Source of the DNA: Rhizodiscina lignyota
Lineage: Eukaryota > Ascomycota > Dothideomycetes > Aulographales > Rhizodiscinaceae
Reading direction: 5' to 3'
Length of the DNA stretch: 64,000 nucleotides
Assembly (NCBI GenBank): GCA_010015805.1
Contig: ML978130.1
Location: 186,001-250,000 of the forward strand
The notes beneath the pieces are model-generated. The model searched no databases. It saw only the letters and a program-made list of their open reading frames with translations, and was not told the origin of the DNA. Positions 22,280 through 33,947 of the stretch are shown piece by piece. Each line of letters begins with the position of its first letter. Position 1 is the stretch's first letter. The position numbers were made by a program, and so were the translations under genes.

Positions 22280-25200
22280 TATTTGCCATGTTAGAACAGA
22301 CTGTCACACTTCATGACGTGGCTCTGGAATGCGATACCAGCCGAGTAGACTTCGCAGCGAAGCATCTTGATGAGAAAGAGACGGATATAAAAGTCCAAAC
22401 AGCGACAGAATGACAGTAGCGTACGAACAGGACAACACATACTCTCACAAGATACCTCGCCAATAAGCTTTCGCCACTTGCATAACATAGAGGACTTATC
22501 CTGCCAGCAAATTGAACGAAATCCAATCCACCGACAAGAGTTGGCAGACTGATATCCCTTTCGATGTAACGTTTATTGTCGCACCGCCTCCCACACAATG
22601 CTGGTAACACCATTGATGTACTTAACAACTCTAACCCATCGCACTGGTGGCTGTGGCGGCGTGGGCTTCTTGATTTTCTTCGACACGGATGACGGCCCCT
22701 GATCAGGCATGACTATCCGGGTGCTGGTTGTTGACGACCAATTGTCAGCGTTTTTGGATATTGCCAGCGAGTTCCAACACTTGTATGAATGTATCATGCC
22801 TTTTGTCCAGGTTGTCCAATGTTTCAATCACAAAGTTGGTTTTTTTTCCTTCTGCTCAAGGCCTATCGACTGAGCGGCAAGCTAGGTATGGCCTCTTCCA
22901 CAAGACTAGAATATCGTGTATGAGGAAGAGCTATTAATCAAATGGACTGAACAATCCTTGTGAAATTGTTGTCAGAGACTCAGGCTGAGGTATTGAGGCG
23001 GCTCGGGTCGAAGGTACGATCGCAGCGTTGACGGCCTGAACGCGATATCTTTGGAATTGTCAGCCATCTCCTGCCTCGCACCCGAAAATTAATGGCAAAA
23101 TGAAGGAGAAATTCATATACAAGGCGACCTAAGACTCCTTTGACACGTAGAACGAGGCATTACTGCTGATTCTGCGCGATGAGATCTGCCACATGGCCGC
23201 CAAAACCTCAGGAGAGAGCATAAGACTCACTTCACCGGATGTTGAAACCACCTGGAAACAAAATGGAGACTTCCGCTATGAGGCAAGTGTAGCAGCTAAG
23301 GCTCTGTCAACTTGGATGTTCTTGTCAGGCCGACTTACCACCGAGTCCTGCAAAGAATATGGAATTTACCGTGCACCTTGGCCAAATTTGGACACATTAT
23401 AGAAGCACGGGGAACAGCGTCTATGGCACGGGCCGTAGATACTTTGCTGGCTGTGTCTCGCCCTGAAGCTCCGTTGCGCAGCTTGATCACGAACTCGGCA
23501 AAGACGTGCCCCGAATGGACTTCCAAACCAATTTCACAAAATGGAAATTAAATGGGCTTGTCCTCCTGGTGTTGCCATAATTATCCAGACACTGATCTGC
23601 GCCATAAAATCCCCCTTCCTCAACTGTTTGATATGTTTCCAAAGTCAGCATCATGGTTGGGCCCCGTGCCATGATCCCCATGTTTCACTGTTTCTGGGTC
23701 CCGGAGGTGGTATCCGAGCGTGTTGTCACCCACCACGGGATTAGCACTTCGTGAACTGTCTGCTACAGTTGAAGCAGGAACTGGTTTGGAGAGACGTAGA
23801 TTTCAGCTCAGGGACGGTATACGAACAGTCAATGACTCTCTCCTGATAGGATCATGTGAATAAAAATGGACCAGGGCGAAAATAGAAGGCGTCATTTCTT
23901 CCCCGGCTGGACATTGCCGGCAACTGGAGTGGAAGCGCCGCTGGTTGTTCGACCGCGGCCATTGCCATCATCAGATGAGCCTGGAATTGAGAGCTGTTGC
24001 AGCTGGATGGAGTGGCAATTTGATACATTATCATGGACCTGATTCTGCGAGAATTAGGATCTCATCATCCCACGGGACTTGCAAGCGACATACCTGAGGG
24101 ACTTTTGAACGGGACCGTCTTCAGCTTCGGTTGTCTGTTCGGGCGCTGGTAAGCTTGGAGGGACAATCGGCCATTAAATACGACGCTATTGTCGTGTATT
24201 ATGCTCTAGCAGCATCGAAGTACTATGGTCTCTAATGGCTGATTTGAAAATGGTACGTCTTTGAGTATTGCAAAAGGACGAGTGCCTGTTAATGCAAAAA
24301 AGTGCGAACAGACATATTCCTCCTGGCAATGTTCGGCAGTTCAGTGCAAGAGTAGCCCGTTGCCCGTGGATTAAAGCAGATTCCGTCCTAAGAGGGCTAT
24401 ATCAAGTAAGATTACACTAAAATTAGATTTAGCAGAACTTTTAGGCTAACATACAAATATAAAGAGACATCTAAGGCTACTCTCGATGTTGCTTAAAGAA
24501 TTCTCTCGAAAACGGAGCTCTCTCGCTTTTAGCAGCACGAAGCAAGATTACACTAGTCATAGCCTCTGATCGTACCACCGTCACAGTACCAAGCCTAATA
24601 ATCTACAATCCTTGAACTAGTTCAAAATTGGTTCAATGACGAAGAGCCATATTCAGCACCCATCATAAATGGAGCTACCCACTTCTCAGTCACCGTTATG
24701 GCGATCAGGACGCTCCACACTTTCGACGTTCATAGCACGCTCTACAAATTGCCGTAAATCCAACCCGAAGTATCTTATAGAATTGACGATTCGGTTGTCG
24801 CCAGTGAAGTTGACCTTTGCAGCTTCTAGACGAAAGTGCGAGTAGCGGGTGTGGACGGCGGAAAGGTTATTCGCTGTCGATCGCGTCAAAGTTCACGGCT
24901 CTAGCTACTACAGCTGGAGGGAGAGCTTCCGACTGGCGAACTGTCGAGAATTTACAGGTTCGACGATTGAATGCCCGTCAACATACTCAGCGAGAGTCGA
25001 CTCCAGCTCCATCTTGTTACCATACCAACCTTCCTCATATTGTTCTGGACACACATATCCACAGCGCTCCCACAAACACTTGTACGCCCTCTTCGATACC
25101 CAGAGCTACAACCGTTTTAGATGTTGCGCGTCTTAACGCTCTTCATCTGTTTCTGGAGAGACGCGTAGGTAGCGGAGACGTCCTGCACAACTTTCCGCAT

Positions 25201-25704
25201 GACTACTGGGATCAGCTTCAGACAGTTGTCATCGCTATCTCCATCTTATTTATCCTACTCTGGGTCAAGGCCAATATCGTGTTGTTTTCTTATTAGGTCT
25301 TCTAAACGGGCATGGGACGCGGTTTCGAGGAAGCTGTCGGCTACGTTGAATATGAACAAGTCTTGCGTTGGCTTCGGTCGTTGATCGGGCAAAATTCGCG
25401 GATAATCGATGGGGGGTTTCGTAAGCCAATTTCGATGTCAGCAATGACGGCCATGATAGTGAGAAGATAGTAATTGTATGAGCTGCTGTCAGTCGCGTCG
25501 CAACACGAAGGAGCTCACGCGGAAAAGTGGGCCCTCTGTGAGCACGTGGAGTATGGGGTATGTCTGACCGTCCAGGACTTTCTTTTTCTTTCTCTATTTG
25601 ATGCGAGCAAAGAATACCAAGGTTCTCAATGACACCTTGACACCTCGAAATGCTGTATATTGATCTATCAATTCTGCTATTCTACCGAACTGGCTATGCA
25701 ATGT
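22280..25704. other. gene-poor stretch
   Basis: No convincing gene in 3.4 kb. A minus-strand frame at 22573-22827 has a plausible C-terminal look (PQPPVRWVRVVKYING) but no supporting start or partner exon. A plus-strand frame at 24817-25296 ends in one hydrophobic segment but starts with TTG. The stretch 24390-24560 is AT-rich and repeat-like. Confidence 0.45.
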
Positions 25705-27224
25705 CTATATTGTCACCCGTCTCCACCCAACAGCAGCAAATCTAACGCACAGCATCACAACTCCCGCAGCAGTCATCGAGGTTGCGGCGAACAGCTGGAG
25801 CCCAAGGAATTTCCCTCCTGCTTGCTGCACTAAGGCACCCGCAATTGGAGGTCCTGTCAAGACCGCCACGCCCTGAGATAGGAGATGTCAGCTCACAGCC
25901 CCGGCCCATAACTCCACAGAGAGCCACTTACAACGATAGAAAAGCACATGCCAGTTCGGACGCCCGTCTTCTTTGCATCTGTCGTCAGGGCTGCCAGGGC
26001 AACGGGGAATAATGCTTGCAGTCCTGCGGCAGCCATTCCATAAAAGATGGCGAAGATCCACAGGCCCGTCACTGAGTCCACCGCAATCCAAGAATACAGA
26101 ATCGCTCCCGTCACAAAAGCACTCGGGATCATAAAGTTCAATGGCCCAGTCCATTTTTGCGCGATATACGCTGGCACGAGGCGACTTGGAGTGCCGACCC
26201 CGTTTAAGGCTATCAAGATATTGATGCCTGTAGCTGTGTTGGTGTGCAGAATATTGTTGGCGAAAGTCCCAACGAAGAAGAATCCAACATAGACGCTCCA
26301 GAAGTAGAGAAAGGATGCGATAGTATACAAAGTGTACGGGAGCTCCTTGAATGCCGCCCATTCCACCATAGGGCCAGACTTGCGGGGTGGTAAACGTGGC
26401 TGCTATTGTCAGAGAGCTGGCTTCATTCGTAAAAGAGACGCGCTTACTTTCAAAACAATGCAGGAGATAATGGCAAGAGCCATCTGAAGAAATGCCATGG
26501 TCCGAATAGTCCACGCGAAGCCCACAGTTGGTAGCATCTTCTCCGCGATGGCGGGAAACACGAGGCCTCCGGTTGACGAGCCAGTCACCGTAACAGCCAT
26601 TGCTGTGCTTCTCTTCTCCAAAAAGTATGTGCTCACGAGGGCCAGCGTCGGAACGAAGACCAGCCCATACCCGATTCCGAGACAAAGCGTTTGGGTAAGG
26701 AATATTTGCCAGTACTTGGTGCACAAGCTGAGCATGAACAGCCCAACGACGTAGATCACGCTGCCTGCAATCAACTGAATCCTGTAGAAGCCACCATCCA
26801 GCCCTCTCCCTGTGAAGGTGCCCATACCAAACAGCACAAATACCTGAACAGTACCGATCCATGCGACCGCACTTGGTCCTCCAATCTTCATCACTTCGAC
26901 ATAGTGCGTTTGGAAGACCCCAAAGCTGTTGATGAAGCCCCAGCTATTGAAGTTCACCAGGTGCGCTATGCATGCAATCGACCATGCATTGAAACCTCCA
27001 TCGGGTGGTGGTCCAGGATCTATGCTGTCTTTTGTGCGAACCCTGGAGATGATTGCAGAAAGGCCGCCTCTTACAGAGTGGGCAATTGAGGATGTCCTTG
27101 TCAAATGCTCCCCTTGAGATATTTCGAGATCGTCTTCTTTCCCACCATCAACTCTATCATGCTGAGCCACAGGAACTTTCTCGACATCGCGAAGAGCGAT
27201 GTTGGTCGGTGGTGTCGCCGTCAT
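25705..27224 (-). CDS. MFS transporter, monocarboxylate-transporter-like
   Basis: Three exons, 27224-26448, 26402-25932 and 25872-25705, encode 471 residues. Intron 1 is 45 bases (GTAAGC) and intron 2 is 59 bases (GTAAGT, CTATCTCAG). The start is ATG 27224; the upstream frame has no earlier ATG. A polar N-terminal tail ends in PPPDGGFNAW (residues 72-81), the hallmark entry of fungal MCT-like MFS proteins. Six membrane segments follow, then a central loop with LPPRKSGPMVEW and six more. Family members (Mch-like, riboflavin- or monocarboxylate-type) sit in the plasma membrane, often with unknown substrates. The acceptor of intron 1 is a TAGCAG doublet, so a one-residue variant (start of exon 2 at 26399) is possible. 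The gene is isolated between two gene-poor stretches. Confidence 0.92.
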
Positions 27225-28667
27225 TCTGGATGGCAGCCGAAACGGTCGGTATTTGTGCACGATGACTATCCCACCTCACCCGAAATTCAACAGAATTACA
27301 GAGATATATGAATTGATAAACACCTGAGACAATCTGAAAAGAACATTAAAGAGTGCCCCAAGTGTCTGAGAGTTGGTGTCTATTGGAGAGGGATCTCGCC
27401 AATTTTCCACACCACGGAAATTACAAAATCGAGAAGTCACGGCGATTGAGAAGCTGCAGGTTTACATTAGTCTCGGGAACTTCGGCAATTGGAGAGCTTT
27501 TACTACATTTCATTTTCATCAACCCAGAGTGGCCGATAATTGAGTAATGGATCCAAAATACCCGCAGGGTTTCGGCTCGAAGCCGTTATACCCGTGTGGA
27601 CCTCTATCTTTGCAAGGACTGTCAATTGGACGAAAATCGGACTTGAAATCGGACTTTGAACTCATGGACACGCTATAATGAAAATGCCGAAGAGATTAAT
27701 TCTTTCTGTGTTATCGAATGCGATCAACGAACAATGATGACCGTTCCTGATGGTAGCTCGAGGGTGACAAAATATTCCACCATCAGACAAGCTGCAACGC
27801 GTAAAAGTGACATGACCTTATACCTCAAAGTAATGCAGATTATTTCTGAAAGCTTCTTTATACGTTCTTTGGGGTGTATTAAATAATAGTGAACTGCTGG
27901 GGAAAATACTGTAGTTCATTAGTATAAAAGCAACAAAGGCTCCACACTATTCCTGTTCAATATCTTGAAATTTAGTGACAACCCTCAAGGACAATTACGC
28001 AGGCTCTTATGAGGCATCCTAAGGTATTTTCAGAGACTGAACAGGGGAACTTGGAACTTGGGGCTCGAATCACGAAAGGTGTGTGCAATGAGTAGAGGAA
28101 GGTTTGAAATCTTCGAGCATTGTTTGTTTCGCTCAATTAATTCTCGCTTTCATTTTGGCACAGTTGAGATAACTATTTCGCTGCTCCTGGTGCAGTGATG
28201 AGCCTTTTCCTGGTCCCAAGGCCGAACCGCCCAGCCTTTAAGACAAAAGATCTCTGTATTCACCCCGACTACCTTAACCATCATAAGGCGTTGTCGTCAC
28301 GTCAACGGTCGGTGCAATACTCTCCTTCAGTCGACCATACTTGGTTGAGCATCGTGCTCATCGCACAACTTCCACCGGCCTACTAATCACCGAGTCCCTA
28401 TCCCATACACTCCACGTCGGCCAAGTATGCTGGCATAGGAACATCGTTCAGACCTCCAGTGGCCACGAATTTCCAAGAAGAGTTTAAATAGTGGGAGTAG
28501 CTAGTTGTTACTCTACTGGTCCCTCATTAGGCGGTGGCAAGAATTGACGCGGCTCAGCAACCTTAAAGTGTGTTGACGTTCACAAGCACCTGAGATTGGG
28601 TGGTGTCTACATTACAGCCTGGAAATCTGGAACAAGTTAATTAAGAACATACATTTAAAATGTTAAT
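27225..28667. other. intergenic
   Basis: About 1.4 kb between the MFS gene and the 3' end of the glucosylceramide synthase gene. No supported feature was found. Confidence 0.5.
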
Positions 28668-30318
28668 TCAATCCTGTCTCTTCTTCGCATCACCAGACCC
28701 ATTCGCCGTTCGACCGCCGGAAGCCTGACCTGGAAGCTCATGAACGCGCATGTCCATCCCAACCCAGAACCTCTTCCCTCTCCATGCAACCGTAGTTCCT
28801 CCCCAGACTGCCCACGCCCATATCGGAAACGCAAGGGTCTCTCTTCCCAGCCAAGCAAGAAGCCATTCGCGAAATGGCCGCTTCGGCCGCCCGCCAGCCC
28901 GACCACTCGCATTCCGCGCGAAAATGGGAGTCTCATTGTCCACTTCGATGCTCTGGGCCGCATGCAGCTTTTGATACAGCGTCCAGTCCACTGCTGCCCA
29001 GGTAGTGACGCTTGTGATCCAGAAGAGCCAGAATGCCGTCCATGTTGATGGTATGCCAGCTGTGTGGTGGAAGAAGGGTAGGGTAGTGATCGCGTATGCA
29101 CCGTAGAGGCTGCAGAGGAATGATTCGGTGCCAGGTTCTACGAGCGTGGCCAGAGCGACGGTGAATTTTCGGACACGAAGCCAGCGGGTCCTCCGCGCGA
29201 TATATTCGCCGACAGGAAGATGCTCCATAGGCTGAATGGCAGGATCATAGGGGACCAACGCATGGTTGCCCCATCTCTCGTTGGTTGAGGCGGTACCAGG
29301 TCCACATTCCCGCTGGGATGCTTCCAGAATGCTTTGGGGGACCTCACGTTTCCAGAGCAGATCTCCGATCAGATGGTCCTCGCAGATATTGTGGCAGAAA
29401 TAGTCAATGCCTTGACCTTCGGTCAGAGCGTTGAGATGGGAGCGTCGAAACATGTTCGACTTTCCAACGATACAAGGTGCGATGAGGACGGTGTTGATTG
29501 CCGTATAGAATTTGGCGTGCGAGGACGACATAAAAAGCTCCTCCAGTCTGCCGCCGCCAATGGCAAGGAGCGACAAAATTGACCATCGCCACGTCTGAGA
29601 TGCCTGACCAGCGGCGAAAGAGTCTCGTGGATGACCATTTGAAACCATCTTCGTATCCGAACGATCGGTGATACTCCCAGTATCCACAACAAGCGGCAGT
29701 TGGTGCACGAACTTGTTCTTCCTCCCCCCATCAAAGCCATACAGCATATCCACCATTCTTCCCGCAACACCCTTTCCAACCCATACATTGCAGTCAATGA
29801 TCCACATGATGTCTCCTTTTGCCTCACGGTATGCTCTACTCATGTTCCGTATCTTCGGATTCGGGCCAAACTCTTTGCCATTCCGTTCAAATTCATAAAG
29901 ATATGGATCGTCATCTTCAATGAATAGCTCCGCATCAAAGCCAGGAAAGTCTTGAAGGAGTTGTTCTAGTATTGGAATAGCAGGATCATGACGAGATGAT
30001 ACGCAGAAATACACCGTGAGTTTGGACTTTGGATACGTCTGACGGAACGTTGCAGCGAGGCATTCGTAGAGGAAAGGTTCGAGGCCTTTCACAGGCCGAA
30101 TGATTGTGACATGAGGAGTATCATCGTCGTTCAGTATTTGGAGGCAATGCGCTTCAGGAGGGAGGCGAGAATAGTGCTTCCATCTGTAATATTCGTGAGC
30201 TATTTGTGACCCGATGATGGAAATATCCTCCTTACACTTGAGTGTATCCAATGCCGCAAACCAGGACAATGAAGGGGTACCAGATGCAGCAGAGAGCCGC
30301 AGCGATCTCTGCAATCAT
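28668..30318 (-). CDS. gcs1: ceramide glucosyltransferase (glucosylceramide synthase, GT21)
   Basis: Exons 30318-30236 and 30183-28668 are joined by a 52-base intron (GTAAGG donor, TATTACAG acceptor), giving 532 residues. Exon 1 supplies the N-terminal membrane anchor ending in CGIGYTQ, a hallmark of fungal glucosylceramide synthases. The enzyme transfers glucose from UDP-glucose to ceramide at the Golgi face. The D1, D2, D3 and (Q/R)xxRW pattern is visible: an acidic D1 region near 92-118, D2 in IIDCN (158-160), D3 in CED (295-297) and RRTRW (358-362). Further hydrophobic segments near 370-440 and in the last 100 residues anchor the protein. It shares a 445-base divergent promoter with the small gene at 30764. 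Assignment is strong. Confidence 0.95.
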
Positions 30319-30763
30319 CTGGTATCATCTTTCGGGGCTATAGGTGACCTTGATCGCGTGGATGTCTCGCAGAAGATTTTCAACATCGGCACCGCCGGGA
30401 AGTGGAACGGGGACAGGATGAGGCTTAACCCTAACCCTGACATGCGGGCGCCGCAGTTCACCTCCGAACTCACCTCCACAGCTTAAAACCTACCTCCATC
30501 AAAAGAAAATGCATGACGATCGTAAGCAGTTCCTGCCTTTCAAATCAATTGCATCGCTCTGATACGTAATTGCAGGATCACACCCTCTGCTCGCACAGCT
30601 GCCTCTCACGGTCTCACCGTTCCTCTCGCTCCCAACCCAGACCACCCTCCCATATACCTACAAGTCTCTACCTTCAACGCTTCCACAATCTTGCATAGAT
30701 CCTCTACCTCCTCCAGGTGCTGTCAGTGGAACACCAGATCCGAACACAACATCATCATCCGAA
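30319..30763. promoter_or_regulatory. bidirectional promoter, glucosylceramide synthase and small conserved gene
   Basis: The 445 bases lie between two divergent start codons. They contain two adjacent TAACCC units at 30426-30437 (GGGTTA on the minus strand) and a long CT-rich stretch at 30585-30720 leading into the plus-strand gene. Confidence 0.5.
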
Positions 30764-31177
30764 ATGCCACCGCAAAAGGCACAATACGTTATCTCAGAAT
30801 CCACGGGCCATGCCGCACATCCTGACGACATCATCGCTTCGTGTCAAGCCTTACAAGCACATTTAGAAAAACTGCAGCGAGAATCCAGGGAAATGGTAGA
30901 GCGATGGACTAATGGGATGAAGGAGAGGGATTTGGCGGAGAAGAGAAGAGTGGCGCCTGGGTGGTTGGACGTTGGAGAGGAGAACAGATTACTCGTACCA
31001 GAGAGGAAAGGTACAGCAGCTGGTGCAGAGGCACAAGATAGAGGTATAAGAGGCTATGACAGTGGTGGAGGCGTTGGTGACGTCGTAAGTGGTGTCCAGA
31101 GACTGGAGTTGGATGGTGGAGGAACGAGTTCTGCGAGAGAAGGAGAGGAATTGGATAGAGCATTTGGCGGGCTATGA
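30764..31177 (+). CDS. small conserved coiled-coil protein
   Basis: A single exon encodes 137 residues. Residues 20-60 are a charged amphipathic helix (DDIIASCQALQAHLEKLQRES, then WTNGMKERDLAEKRRVAPGWL) and probably a coiled coil. The phrase AEKRRVAPGWLD recurs in short fungal proteins of unknown function. The C-terminal half is Gly-rich and disordered. There is no signal peptide or membrane segment. It is divergent from glucosylceramide synthase and 249 bases upstream of the ICln-like gene on the same strand. Confidence 0.7.
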   Translation: MPPQKAQYVISESTGHAAHPDDIIASCQALQAHLEKLQRESREMVERWTNGMKERDLAEKRRVAPGWLDVGEENRLLVPERKGTAAGAEAQDRGIRGYDSGGGVGDVVSGVQRLELDGGGTSSAREGEELDRAFGGL

Positions 31178-31426
31178 TCAGCTTACATAGACCTCGAAAT
31201 CCAAATTAAAATATTCTGGTGGAACTGTTATTCCTCCTTGCATCAGGTTCAATGCTGATCCACCTGGTCACGTGCACTCCCGCACTACAAGTATATTCTA
31301 CTCGACATGCGCGACCTTGCAACAACAACAACAAAAAACTTCCACAGAGAAGGCTAATCACACCGCGCAGTAACTAGGTACCTATAGCATAACCCCCGAT
31401 ATTCGTATGTCTTACTGATTAGGAAA

Positions 31427-32431
31427 ATGGACATCGAATCGATCACTTCCGCACCGTCGCTCGACGACTTTACTCCGTTGGATGACCACCAATCGCAAAC
31501 ACCAAGCACCTTTTTTGGCGGAAAGCCGGTTCTGCATCTCTGCTGCCCAAATTCACGCGTCATTCTCCAGGATGCGAACAGCGTCGAGTCACTTGGCTCT
31601 CTACTTGGCGCCGCAGAGTCTTCTGCTCAAGCTACTGGAACTGCGGATGGCGCAAACGTGAATGGCGCAAATGCGAACGGCGAACATGCGCATTTGCCAC
31701 AGGCGCTGCTAGGCATCGACGTCTATGTTTGCTCTGATGCTATTATCCTGTACTCTACGGCGACGTCAAAGGGTCTCAAGTTAGTCTATCCGAGCATCGC
31801 ATTGTGCGCGATCTCCACTGTGACTATCCCGGACTCCTCTACGGCATCAACATCGACGCCTGAAACAGCCAAGGGCCTGTACATGCAACTCAACCTCTAC
31901 GATATGGATACCACAAACTCGGAGGAGGACATCCGCACCGGCGAAGTCGCGATTCTGCCGCAGTCTTCTTCTACTACCGCCACCGCAGCGACTGAGACGC
32001 CAACGGCGGTAGAGCAATCAGCTCATATCTCGATCGCGAGCATGACTAAGGAAGAAGCAACAAACGCACTCTTCGAGGCCGTCTGTGCGTGTCAAGAACT
32101 CCATCCCGATGCGATGGATGAAGACGACGAGGATGGCGTCGGCTCTGTCCCCGTCATTGGAACTTCAGGCGCTCCAGGAGATGGAGGCTGGATCACGAGC
32201 GAGAACATGGCGCAGTTCATGGACGAGAACGGCAATTTCGTGGGCTTTGGCGGCGCCGCCGGTGGAGATGATGCGGTTATCGAACTGGGTCCTGGCGCCG
32301 GAACCGTGAGGCCGAGAGAGGAAGAGAGCAACGCGGGTGAGGGAGAAGAGGATGATGAGAGGTTCAAGGGCCACGAGGATGGCCGTGAGGGAGAAGAGAG
32401 AGGCGAGACGAAGTGGCAGCGCACTGGATGA
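31427..32431 (+). CDS. ICln / Voldacs-domain protein (methylosome subunit-like)
   Basis: A single exon encodes 334 residues. The PH-like ICln fold is recognisable from GTPSTFFGG-type entry residues (TFFGGKPVLHL), the added β-strands CSDAIILYST and KGLKLVYPSIALCAIS, and YMQLNLYDM. It ends with the helical EEATNALFEAVCACQELHPD, followed by acidic and Gly-rich tails (DAMDEDDEDG, EEDDERFKG). ICln proteins chaperone Sm proteins in the PRMT5 methylosome during snRNP assembly; the fission-yeast counterpart is Saf5. Inserts of low complexity, such as an Asn/Gly/Ala run near residue 75 and a Ser/Thr/Ala run near 185, lengthen the fungal protein. Likely cytoplasmic and nuclear. Confidence 0.8.
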   Translation: MDIESITSAPSLDDFTPLDDHQSQTPSTFFGGKPVLHLCCPNSRVILQDANSVESLGSLLGAAESSAQATGTADGANVNGANANGEHAHLPQALLGIDVYVCSDAIILYSTATSKGLKLVYPSIALCAISTVTIPDSSTASTSTPETAKGLYMQLNLYDMDTTNSEEDIRTGEVAILPQSSSTTATAATETPTAVEQSAHISIASMTKEEATNALFEAVCACQELHPDAMDEDDEDGVGSVPVIGTSGAPGDGGWITSENMAQFMDENGNFVGFGGAAGGDDAVIELGPGAGTVRPREEESNAGEGEEDDERFKGHEDGREGEERGETKWQRTG

Positions 32432-33947
32432 AATGGTGGATTGCCGAAGTAGGCTGAATAGCCTTGCTGATCCCGACTTTAAGTCTACTAAATCCTTCCC
32501 AATCGGCAGCAAAAGTTCCGCGCTGTGTTCTCAACGCCTGGACGCGCTGCTGGAGGCGTGTTTAAGTAGGTGCGGAGTGTACCCAAAATAGATAATCGGG
32601 CTTGCACAGTGAAGCAGTAATTGATCTTCAATAATGAGATCTTCAATAGTGAAGACGGAGTTCTATAGACATGGCGGAGTAGCAATGAGACCAAAAATTG
32701 TTGACGTGTAAGGACCTTCAAGTTTCCCATCTGCCGCAGATGGCACTCCGCCACCCTCGAACGTGACAAAAATGCTCCCAGTAGCTTTCCACTCAGATAT
32801 GATATGCAGCCTCTACTGTTAACAAAACGTACATCTATTTCAACAGGCATATCTATGTTATATGTACTCCAAGGAATACATAAATATACTTTCGGAAATA
32901 GTCTCGCGTTCCGCGAAGAGAGGGAGCTGCTCACCCTTATGCGTTACAACTTGTGAGGCTGTAAGTTATTTCGTCACCCCTGAGCCTTATTTATGGCAAA
33001 CGTTTTTAACGGTGCACTTTAGTCATGTACACACTGAGGAATATAAAGCTGAACTTTCAGAAAGAAGCTCGCCCACTTTGAAGAGCAAGAGCTGTCTGCC
33101 AATAGAAATTACACCTTACCCGACGGTCAGCTATTTTATCACCCTCGAGCCTTGTTTATAGCCGGAGTTTTTAACGTCGAGCTATAGCAACATACACTCC
33201 ACAGAGCGTAGAACCAAACTTACAGGAATAGTCCCGCTTTCTCTGAAGAGCAAGACCTGTCTGCTTTTAGGCATTACAACTTGCTTGGTGGCCAACTACT
33301 GTGCGACCCTCGAGCCTTATCTATTGGCAAAGTCTTTAACGGCGTGCTACAGTCATGTACACTCCGAGGAGCATAAAACTAAGCTCTCAACAATGGTCCT
33401 GCGTACTTGGAACAATAAAAGCTGCTTATCTTAAGGCGTTACAGTTTGCTAGACGGCCAGCTGTTTTGTCACCTTCGAATAATGCAAGCTAGAAGTAGCC
33501 TAGTCCCCACAAAGATCCATGACGTCGACTTCACCGTGCATCTAATTACGCATCCGAGTATCTGAGGGAGCTGCTATAAGGCAAGTCTTGCAAGTGTGCC
33601 CAAGAAGCGAACGTTCTTTGATGACATTAACAATGCGTACTATGTAAAATGAAAATGAATGCATAATAAAAATAGACAGTTTGCAAAGCACTTTTCAATC
33701 CAATATAAGTCCGTGGCTTCCACGCCAATGCTATGTCCCATCAGATTTGTCCAGCGGCATCCATGCTCCATCCCAATGCATATGCAACCGCCCATTCATG
33801 CAAAATTTGCAAATTTGCACCAAAATCGAGTAGCGGAGATGTTTGCCGTCAGGAACCGAAACTGCAATGCTCATGCTCATGCCGTCATCCCTCATGTCCC
33901 TTTTGTACCATTCCTCTTTCATATCATTCACTTGTTTCAACCTACTC
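32432..33947. other. intergenic containing a tandem array
   Basis: No intact gene was found. A 15-bp duplication (GATCTTCAATAATGA, then GATCTTCAATAGTGA) lies at 32623-32652. The 165-bp array at 32860-33490 is described separately. The rest, 33500-33947, is the 3' flank of the ACT-domain gene. Confidence 0.6.
32860..33490. repeat. diverged 165-bp tandem array (about 3.8 units)
   Basis: The anchor TTACAaCTT recurs at 32944, 33109, 33274 and 33439, exactly 165 bases apart each time. Other landmarks repeat in register, e.g. CCTCGAGCCTTaT, TTTTTAACG, CATGTACACTCC and GAAGAGCAAGA. The unit before 32944 is recognisable back to about 32860, and the last unit fades after 33490. Units differ at roughly a quarter to a third of positions. 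165 is 55 codons, and the plus frame in phase with 32862 gives a matching peptide in every unit (SYFvTlEPyL, FLT, HvHsEEhK, LKSKsCL). The array is interrupted by several stop codons. It may be an ageing satellite or the relic of a repeat-containing protein gene. Confidence 0.85.

Noticed and set aside
24817-25296. 159-codon frame ending in a hydrophobic segment
   Set aside because: It starts with TTG, the upstream part is not protein-like, and no exon structure supports it.
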